NCBI GenBank assembly: GCA_037441225.1
Contig: JBBISU010000109.1
Location: 1 to 9,757 of the forward strand
DNA from: JBBFMJ01 sp037441225
Lineage (GTDB): Bacteria > Acidobacteriota > Thermoanaerobaculia > UBA2201
Length of the DNA stretch: 9,757 bases
Direction: 5' to 3'
The position numbers and the translations under genes were made by a program. The notes beneath the pieces are model-generated. The model saw only the letters and a list, made by a program, of their open reading frames with translations, searched no databases and was not told the DNA's origin. Numbering within the stretch: position 1 is the stretch's first letter; every line of letters begins with the position of its first letter. Of this stretch, positions 5,417 through 9,757 are shown piece by piece.

Positions 5417-6610
5417 ATGAAAAATTTAAGGGAGTATATTGTTGATTTAACAAAAAGAATTGTTAGGCAAAAGACAGTTAATTATAATCCTTCTGATTTC
5501 AAAGGTGAAGGTCCTGATGGAATGGAATCACCTGGGGAAGAATATAAAGTTGTGAATATTTTAAAAGAAGAGTTAGAAAAAGCAAAGATCCCTTATAAAA
5601 TATATGCAAGGGATGAAAAAAGGCCAAATTTAGTTGCTTTTGTTGGTAAAAATTTACCTGATTTTAAGAAATTTTTGGTTGTATTACATACAGATACAGT
5701 TCCCTCTGGTGTAAGGGAGGACTGGTCTTTCGATCCCTTTGAACCCTTTGAAAAGGATGGGAAATTATATGGAAGAGGTGTTCTGGATAACAAAGGTCCC
5801 CTTGCTTCTTCCTTTGCAACTCTTTTAAATTTAAAAGAAATGGAAGATCAAATCTCTGGACAATTTATCTTTGGTGCTTTTGCTGATGAAGAAGTGGAAG
5901 CAGGTTATGGTTTTGATTGGGTTTTAGACCAAAATTTGATTAATTGCACAGATGCTTTAATTCCAGACATTGCTGGTTCTATGAAGACAATAAATATTGC
6001 AGAAAAGGGGAGGATTTTATGCAGAGTAAAGTTTAAAGGGCTTTCTGCCCATGCAATGGAACCTTCAAAAGGCATCTCTGCAATTTATTGTGCTGCTAAC
6101 TTTTTAAATAAACTCCAAAATTTTAATTTTTCTTATAGCCCTCATCCTGTTTTATCTCCACCAACCTTCAATCCGGGATTAATTAAAGGAGGGGAAGCAC
6201 CAAATGCAGTTCCTGCCTCATGTGAGGTATCCATTGACATAAGGTATTTACCAGGTATGGATATTGAAAAAATGAAAATGGAAATTGAAGAAGTTATAAA
6301 AGAAACAATTTTAGAAGGTGCAAGTTATACAATTGATTTTGAAGGAAATCTTCCTCCTTCTGAGGTCTTTGAAAATGCACCAATGGTTAAGATAATTAAA
6401 GAATTTGTCCCAGAGGCAAAAGTTGTAGGTTCTGGTGGTATAACCTTTGCAAAGTTTTTGGTATTAAAAGGAATTGAAGCAGTTGGATGGGCGCCTGGGG
6501 ATGAAGCAACATACCACAAGCCAGATGAAGAAATTGATATAGAAGAACTTGTAACCTTTTCAAATTATTTAAAAGATTTGTCCTTAAAAGTTTGTAATAT
6601 GAGGAAGTAA
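5417..6610 (+). CDS. M20-family metallopeptidase (ArgE/DapE/ACY1/CPG2 group)
   Basis: 397 residues, usual for the family: a cytosolic di-zinc hydrolase cleaving peptides or N-acyl amino acids. Metal and catalytic residues are all recognisable: H91 and D93 in VVLHTDTVP; bridging D124 in GRGVLDNKG; catalytic base E158 and ligand E159 in ADEEVE; D184 in IPDI; last ligand H367 in TYHKPDE. The inserted dimerisation domain begins near GRILCRVKFKGLSAHAMEPS, where H212 is the conserved His contributed across the dimer. The substrate could be a dipeptide, succinyl-diaminopimelate, acetyl-ornithine or another amide. DapE or ArgE cannot be chosen from sequence, and no lysine or arginine genes are nearby. 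It leads the six-gene operon ending in asnS. Its last codons (GAGGAAG, 6601-6607) double as a ribosome-binding site for the zinc-ribbon gene one base downstream. Confidence 0.88.
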   Translation: MKNLREYIVDLTKRIVRQKTVNYNPSDFKGEGPDGMESPGEEYKVVNILKEELEKAKIPYKIYARDEKRPNLVAFVGKNLPDFKKFLVVLHTDTVPSGVREDWSFDPFEPFEKDGKLYGRGVLDNKGPLASSFATLLNLKEMEDQISGQFIFGAFADEEVEAGYGFDWVLDQNLINCTDALIPDIAGSMKTINIAEKGRILCRVKFKGLSAHAMEPSKGISAIYCAANFLNKLQNFNFSYSPHPVLSPPTFNPGLIKGGEAPNAVPASCEVSIDIRYLPGMDIEKMKMEIEEVIKETILEGASYTIDFEGNLPPSEVFENAPMVKIIKEFVPEAKVVGSGGITFAKFLVLKGIEAVGWAPGDEATYHKPDEEIDIEELVTFSNYLKDLSLKVCNMRK

Positions 6611-6611
6611 T

Positions 6612-6836
6612 ATGCCTGTTTATGATTTTAAGTGCAAGGATTGTGGAGAAAAATTTGAATTTTTAACCTTTTCTATAAGTGAAAAAGCATATTGTATTAA
6701 ATGCAAAAGTGAAAATTTAGAGAAACTGCCTTCAAGGTTTGGTTTTTCAAGCGGTGGGGAATTCAAGTCCAGTGGACCTTCAAAAGATTCCTGCTCAGGT
6801 TGTACTTCTTCTTCTTGTTCTACTTGTGGGAAATAA
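6612..6836 (+). CDS. FmdB-family zinc-ribbon protein
   Basis: 74 residues. It opens MPVYDFKCKDCGEKFEFL, the signature start of FmdB/CxxC_CXXC_SSSS zinc-ribbon proteins ('MPxYxYxCxxCGxxFE'). The four zinc ligands are C8-x2-C11 and C28-x2-C31. A Ser/Gly-rich linker leads to a second Cys set, C61-x2-C64-x4-C69-x2-C72, in SCSGCTSSSCSTCGK, matching the Ser/Cys-rich tail of many family members and possibly binding a second metal. Members are named after the formamidase regulator FmdB, but the function is generally unproven. The start follows GAGGAAG inside the end of the M20 gene, and its TAA overlaps the next ATG by one base (TAATG), implying translational coupling. Confidence 0.85.
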   Translation: MPVYDFKCKDCGEKFEFLTFSISEKAYCIKCKSENLEKLPSRFGFSSGGEFKSSGPSKDSCSGCTSSSCSTCGK

Positions 6837-7060
6837 TGAAAATTAAGCCAAAAAGTTACATAATCTGGTCGACAAATAGGGAAATTGATCTGGATAATCC
6901 CATTCAAAAAAAGTTTTATGTAAAAAATGTTTTAATGTATGGGCTTGCAGAAGATATAAGTAAACTTGATTTTGATTATGTAAAAAATATTTTGCCTGAA
7001 TTAGACCTGCCAAAAGAAATAAAATCTTTATGGGAAAACTATTTTAATGCTTCAAAATAA
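6836..7060 (+). CDS. DUF6922-like small protein, putative partner of the AbiEii-like gene
   Basis: 74 residues. Pattern: YIIWSTN near 8-14, then VKNVLMYGLAEDISKL around 29-44, VKNILPELDLPKE around 48-60 and a C-terminal W-x-x-Y-F (63-67). This 'W-S-x-(D/N) ... R/K-V-L-x-Y-G ... W-x-x-F' layout resembles DUF6922, short proteins that often lie directly upstream of AbiEii/AbiGii-type nucleotidyltransferases and are assumed to play the antitoxin-like part. The start used is the ATG at 6836, overlapping the previous TAA by one base; a longer in-frame start at 6800 would run back into the zinc-ribbon gene and has no ribosome-binding site. The gene overlaps the next by 14 bases. The antitoxin role is inferred from position only. 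No DNA-binding motif is obvious. Confidence 0.62.
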   Translation: MKIKPKSYIIWSTNREIDLDNPIQKKFYVKNVLMYGLAEDISKLDFDYVKNILPELDLPKEIKSLWENYFNASK

Positions 7061-7700
7061 GGGAATTATAAATATAAAAGGAAGTGAGAAATTTTATTTA
7101 ACTGATGATACTGCTCTTTATGATTTCTTTTTTGCTCATAGAAGGTCTTTTGATTTGGATATATTCACAGATGAAAAGGAATTGGTTTTACCTTTTTCTT
7201 ATAAATTGGAAAAAGAATTTCAAAAAAATTTTGATATAAAGATTTTAAGAAGATTTGAAACATTCTCAGATTTTCAAGTAAAGAAAGGAAAAGATGAAAC
7301 AAGAATCCAAATTGCTTATGATTCTCCTTTCAGATTTGAAAAACCCTTAGAATCAAATCTTGGAATTGGTGTAAATGATTACAAAGATTTAATTGCAGAT
7401 AAATTATTGACTTTTTTTAGCAGAACTGAATATAGAGATGCAATTGATTTGTATTTTATATTAAAAGAAAATGATTTTTGGCAATTGGTAAACCTTGCAA
7501 AAATAAAAGATCCCAGTTTTGATCTTTATTGGCTTGCAGTAGCTTTAAATAAAGTAAAGGCATTTCCAGAAAAAATTGAAGATTGGTTTGTTGAGATGAT
7601 AAGAGAGGTTTCTGTAGAGGATATAAAAATTTTATTTTCTAATTTAGCAAAAGAAATAATGGATAAAATAAAAAACGGAGGAATTTATGATACTCCTTGA
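7047..7700 (+). CDS. AbiEii/AbiGii-type nucleotidyltransferase (putative toxin) with altered motif I
   Basis: 217 residues, a compact member of the DUF1814/AbiEii nucleotidyltransferase family, the toxin half of type IV toxin-antitoxin/abortive-infection pairs. Visible motifs: FYLTDDTAL at 16-24, then AHRRSFDLDIFT at 30-41 with the D36-x-D38 pair, DLIADKLLTFF at 114-124 with K119, and YRDAIDLYFIL at 129-139 with R130-D131 and D134. The family normally has 'L-x-G-G-T-A-L'; here the glycine pair is D20-D21 (GATGAT at 7104-7109), so the nucleotide-binding loop is changed while the later motifs are kept. It may be inactive or use a different donor. It overlaps the DUF6922-like gene and the thiamine-binding gene by 14 bases each, so it is tightly bound into the operon rather than sitting in its own cassette. 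Confidence 0.78.
   Translation: MLQNKGIINIKGSEKFYLTDDTALYDFFFAHRRSFDLDIFTDEKELVLPFSYKLEKEFQKNFDIKILRRFETFSDFQVKKGKDETRIQIAYDSPFRFEKPLESNLGIGVNDYKDLIADKLLTFFSRTEYRDAIDLYFILKENDFWQLVNLAKIKDPSFDLYWLAVALNKVKAFPEKIEDWFVEMIREVSVEDIKILFSNLAKEIMDKIKNGGIYDTP
7677..7681 (+). promoter_or_regulatory. GGAGG ribosome-binding site inside the AbiEii-like gene
   Basis: GGAGG lies five bases before the ATG at 7687, which itself is inside the last 14 bases of the preceding gene. This is one of the strongest ribosome-binding sites in the window. It allows the thiamine-binding protein to be made independently of translation of the AbiEii-like gene. Confidence 0.8.
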
Positions 7701-7995
7701 ATTTTCAATGACACCCTTAGATAAAGGTGAATCGGTGAGCAAATATGTAGCAAGGTCAATTGACATAATTGATAAGTCAGGTTTTCCATATAAAATGGGA
7801 CCTATGGGAACCTGTATTGAAGGTGAATGGGATGAGGTATTTTCAGTGGTAAAAAAATGCTTTGAAGTAATGTCACAAGATTGCAATAGAATTTCAATTT
7901 ATATTAAGGCAGATTATAGAAAAGGAAAATCAGGACGGCTTGATAGTAAAATAAAGTCAGTTGAAGAAAAATTAGGCAGAGAGGTCAAAAAATGA
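7687..7995 (+). CDS. MTH1187-family thiamine-binding protein
   Basis: 102 residues, the usual length of this family (about 95-105). The sequence shows the family pattern: MILLEFSMTPLDKGESVSKYVA at the start, IIDKSGFPYKMGPMGTCIEG at 27-46, EVFSVVKKCFEVM at 50-62, RISIYIKADYRKG at 68-80, and a C-terminal SKIKSVEEKL helix. Family members adopt a ferredoxin-like fold, form homo-oligomers and bind thiamine in archaea and bacteria. Physiological role unresolved (carrier or sensor). The start is fixed by GGAGG at 7677-7681. Its TGA overlaps the asnS ATG as ATGA, so the two are translationally coupled. No thiamine biosynthesis or transport genes and no TPP riboswitch are seen here. Confidence 0.87.
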   Translation: MILLEFSMTPLDKGESVSKYVARSIDIIDKSGFPYKMGPMGTCIEGEWDEVFSVVKKCFEVMSQDCNRISIYIKADYRKGKSGRLDSKIKSVEEKLGREVKK

Positions 7996-9317
7996 AAGGA
8001 CTTGTTTTAATTAAGGATTTAAAAAATTATATTGGAAAAGAAGTTAAAATTGGATGCTGGGTCACCCATCACAGATCTTCTGGTAAAATTCAGTTTTTAA
8101 ATTTAAGGGATGGGACGGGCTATCTGCAGGCAATTGTAAGTAAAAATGATGTTTCTGAAAAAATCTGGAACCTAGTGGAAGAAATAACACAGGAAAGTTC
8201 AATTTATGTTCTTGGAGAGGTTTTGGAAGATAAAAGATCACCAGGGGGAGTTGAACTCCATTTAAAGGATATTGAAGTAATCCAGATAAGCCCTAATTTC
8301 CCAATCCAGCCAAAGGAACATGGAACAGAATTTTTAATGGATAACAGGCATTTATGGCTTAGGTCTAAAAGGCAGGTTGCAATATTAAAAATAAGGAATG
8401 AAATTATAAAAGCAATAAGGGATTTTTTTTATGAAAGGGAATTTGTTTTAATTGATAGCCCCATTTTAACCCCAACTTCCTGTGAAGGAACTTCAACACT
8501 TTTTGAAGTAAAATACTTTGATGAGTTTGCTTATTTAACTCAATCAGGGCAATTATATCTGGAGCCCGCTTGTATTGCTTTCGAAAAGGTTTATTGCTTT
8601 GGTCCTACTTTTAGGGCAGAAAAATCAAAGACAAGGAGGCATCTGACAGAATTCTGGATGGTAGAACCAGAGGTTGCCTTTGCTGATCTGGATGACATAA
8701 TTGAACTGGCAGAGGAATTTGTTGAATATATTGTTCAAAGAGTCCTTGAAAGAAAAAAGGAAGAGTTAAAGATAATTGAGAGGGATACAAGTAAGTTAGA
8801 AAAAACAAAAAAGCCCTTTATAAAAATGACTTATGATTCCGCATCTAAATTTTTATTGAAAGAGGAAAATCAGAGAAAAATGGTTGAAAACAATGCCCCA
8901 ACTTTTGTTTATGGAAATGATTTTGGTGGTTATGATGAAACACTTTTAACAGAAAATTTAGATAAGCCCTTATGCGTTACCCATTATCCAGCAAATATAA
9001 AGGCATTTTATATGCAACCAGATGAAAAGGATCCCTCAAAGGCAAAATGTGTAGATATTTTGGCACCTGAGGGTTATGGAGAAATAATTGGCGGTTCCCA
9101 AAGGATACATGACCACGATTTGTTGCTTCAAAAAATTAAAGAAAACAATTTGCCAGTTGAACCACTCCAATGGTATTTAGATATAAGAAAATATGGAACA
9201 GTTCCCCATTCTGGTTTTGGGCTTGGCATAGAGAGAACTGTTGCCTGGATTTGCAATTTACCACATGTAAGAGAAACAATACCTTATCCAAGGATGCTAA
9301 ACCGTTTAAAACCTTAA
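7992..9317 (+). CDS. asnS: Asparaginyl-tRNA synthetase
   Basis: 441 residues, normal for bacterial AsnRS, which charges tRNA(Asn) with asparagine in the cytosol. An N-terminal OB-fold anticodon-binding domain (about 15-95) begins with KEVKIGCWVTHHRSSGKIQF. The class II core follows. Motif 2 is FGPTFRAEKSKTRRHLTEFW at 203-222, followed by MVEPEVAF, the AsnRS version ('EFWMVEPE'). EIIGGSQR is at 364-371. Motif 3 is SGFGLGIERTVAWI at 407-420, followed by HVRETIPYPRMLNRLKP, whose 'RETIP(F/Y)PR' end is characteristic of AsnRS rather than AspRS. No truncation or missing catalytic residue seen. The start is supported by GAGG at 7981-7984 and the ATGA overlap with the preceding gene. It is the last gene of the operon; no U-tailed hairpin was found just downstream. 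Confidence 0.95.
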   Translation: MKGLVLIKDLKNYIGKEVKIGCWVTHHRSSGKIQFLNLRDGTGYLQAIVSKNDVSEKIWNLVEEITQESSIYVLGEVLEDKRSPGGVELHLKDIEVIQISPNFPIQPKEHGTEFLMDNRHLWLRSKRQVAILKIRNEIIKAIRDFFYEREFVLIDSPILTPTSCEGTSTLFEVKYFDEFAYLTQSGQLYLEPACIAFEKVYCFGPTFRAEKSKTRRHLTEFWMVEPEVAFADLDDIIELAEEFVEYIVQRVLERKKEELKIIERDTSKLEKTKKPFIKMTYDSASKFLLKEENQRKMVENNAPTFVYGNDFGGYDETLLTENLDKPLCVTHYPANIKAFYMQPDEKDPSKAKCVDILAPEGYGEIIGGSQRIHDHDLLLQKIKENNLPVEPLQWYLDIRKYGTVPHSGFGLGIERTVAWICNLPHVRETIPYPRMLNRLKP

Positions 9318-9401
9318 AAAGAAATTTTATGTGAATTATTGAAAAAGAGTTTTAAATAAGTATAGTGGAGAGAAAAAAAATTATAAATTTTTGATAAAAT
9401 A

Positions 9402-9629
9402 AATTTGTGAACTATAAGATGAAGAAACATTAAAAAGTGTCATAGATTATTGTTGAATTTAAAGAGAAAAAAAGTCTTTTTGATAATTTGGTGTAGAACA
9501 AGAATTATCAGAAAAACTTGGTTTGAAAGTAGAATTGTTAACAGAAAAATTAATAAGTCCATATATTATGGAGAAAATAAAAAAGAAATTAAAATGATTT
9601 ACGAAGGATTACTCAAAAAATTTAATTGA
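9402..9629 (+). pseudogene. Frameshifted remnant of an MNT-type minimal nucleotidyltransferase (MntA-like)
   Basis: No frame here is open for long, but pieces of one MNT-domain protein follow each other in the right order. DEETLKSVIDY (9418-9450) matches the '...GE...xSDIDLLV' motif, with the first Asp replaced by Val. IIVEFKEKKSLFDNLV (9446-9493, next frame) matches 'LLVEFxxxxSLFDLV'. VEQELSEKLGLKVELLTEKL, followed by ISPYIMEKIKK (9493-9585, back in the first frame), matches 'EELLGRKVDLVT...L.PYI...I'. KEIKMIYEGLLKKFN (about 9585-9626, third frame) supplies the usual 'E-x-x-x-IYE' tail. TTTGTGAACTAT (9404-9415) looks like an eroded 'FGSYAR' segment. The last shift is explained by one A missing from an A-run near 9578-9583. 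Several shifts, stops and a lost Asp argue for true decay. MNT proteins usually pair with HEPN toxins; none is visible in the remaining bases. The left limit is uncertain and may reach about 9333. Confidence 0.68.
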
Positions 9630-9681
9630 AATTGAATTAACAGAAAAATATTTCCTTTATTTATAATAAATAGTTTCAAAG

Positions 9682-9720
9682 GAGCAAAAATATTGGTAGG
9701 GGCTTTAACCCAAGTTGCTC
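9682..9720. other. Short nested inverted repeat in the right-end spacer
   Basis: GAGCAA (9682-9687) and TTGCTC (9715-9720) are inverted copies. TTGG (9693-9696) and CCAA (9710-9713) pair inside them, around a GC-richer centre, TAGGGGCTTTAAC. The arms are short and no U-run follows. The rest of 9630-9757 shows no gene, only AT-rich sequence. It could be a chance structure, a weak hairpin or a remnant of a mobile-element end. Confidence 0.25.
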
Positions 9721-9757
9721 AATTTTATTGATTAATAGTTTTTAATAATAAAGATTT

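Noticed and set aside
9691..9726. Tiny frame starting at the TTG after GGAGC (about 12 codons, VGALTQVAQFY)
   Set aside because: Too short, with no conserved features, in an otherwise decayed region. The purine stretch before it is probably chance.
1..9757. CRISPR arrays, tRNA/rRNA genes, riboswitches
   Set aside because: No regularly spaced repeats, no tRNA-like cloverleaf or rRNA-like GC-rich stretch, and no recognisable TPP or T-box element upstream of the thiamine-binding or asnS genes, whose upstream regions are coding.

Overview
The window is strongly AT-rich bacterial DNA. Lysine is mostly AAA/AAG and arginine almost entirely AGA/AGG. Genes are short, tightly packed and often overlap by 1 to 14 bases. 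A Shine-Dalgarno start, a HAMP/PAS histidine kinase, an FmdB zinc ribbon and a bacterial-type AsnRS all say Bacteria. The style (AGA/AGG bias, low GC, GC-rich hairpin repeats in otherwise AT-rich spacers) suggests an uncultured, probably thermophilic lineage, perhaps a candidate phylum such as WOR-3. That placement is an impression, not a demonstration.

Layout: positions 1-219 (minus) hold the N-terminal part of an IS transposase that runs off the left edge. It is followed by an AT-rich spacer with a 13-bp tandem repeat and a promoter. Positions 510-4063 (plus) form a three-gene run: an MDR-superfamily dehydrogenase, a remarkable shrunken relative of the PolA 5'-3' exonuclease domain that has lost nearly all its catalytic acids, and a membrane histidine kinase with its own extended -10. 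Positions 4064-4185 lie between convergent genes and carry a GC-rich hairpin element. Positions 4186-5370 (minus) encode an unusual TonB-C-like plus HExxH gluzincin peptidase fusion. It diverges from the next operon over an overlapping promoter region.

Positions 5417-9317 (plus) are a six-gene, translationally coupled operon: M20 metallopeptidase, FmdB-like zinc ribbon, a DUF6922-like small protein, an AbiEii-like nucleotidyltransferase, an MTH1187-type thiamine-binding protein and asparaginyl-tRNA synthetase. A pair resembling a type IV toxin-antitoxin/accessory module is thus embedded in a housekeeping operon. The AbiEii protein has an altered GG->DD catalytic motif.

After asnS, about 440 bases have no intact gene. 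Much of this is a frameshifted remnant of an MNT-type minimal nucleotidyltransferase (the MntA-like half of HEPN/MNT systems), so the right end is a decayed accessory region. The most interesting items are the catalytically stripped PolA-exo-like protein (1535-2215), the TonB-C/peptidase fusion, the modified AbiEii pair inside the asnS operon and the MNT pseudogene.
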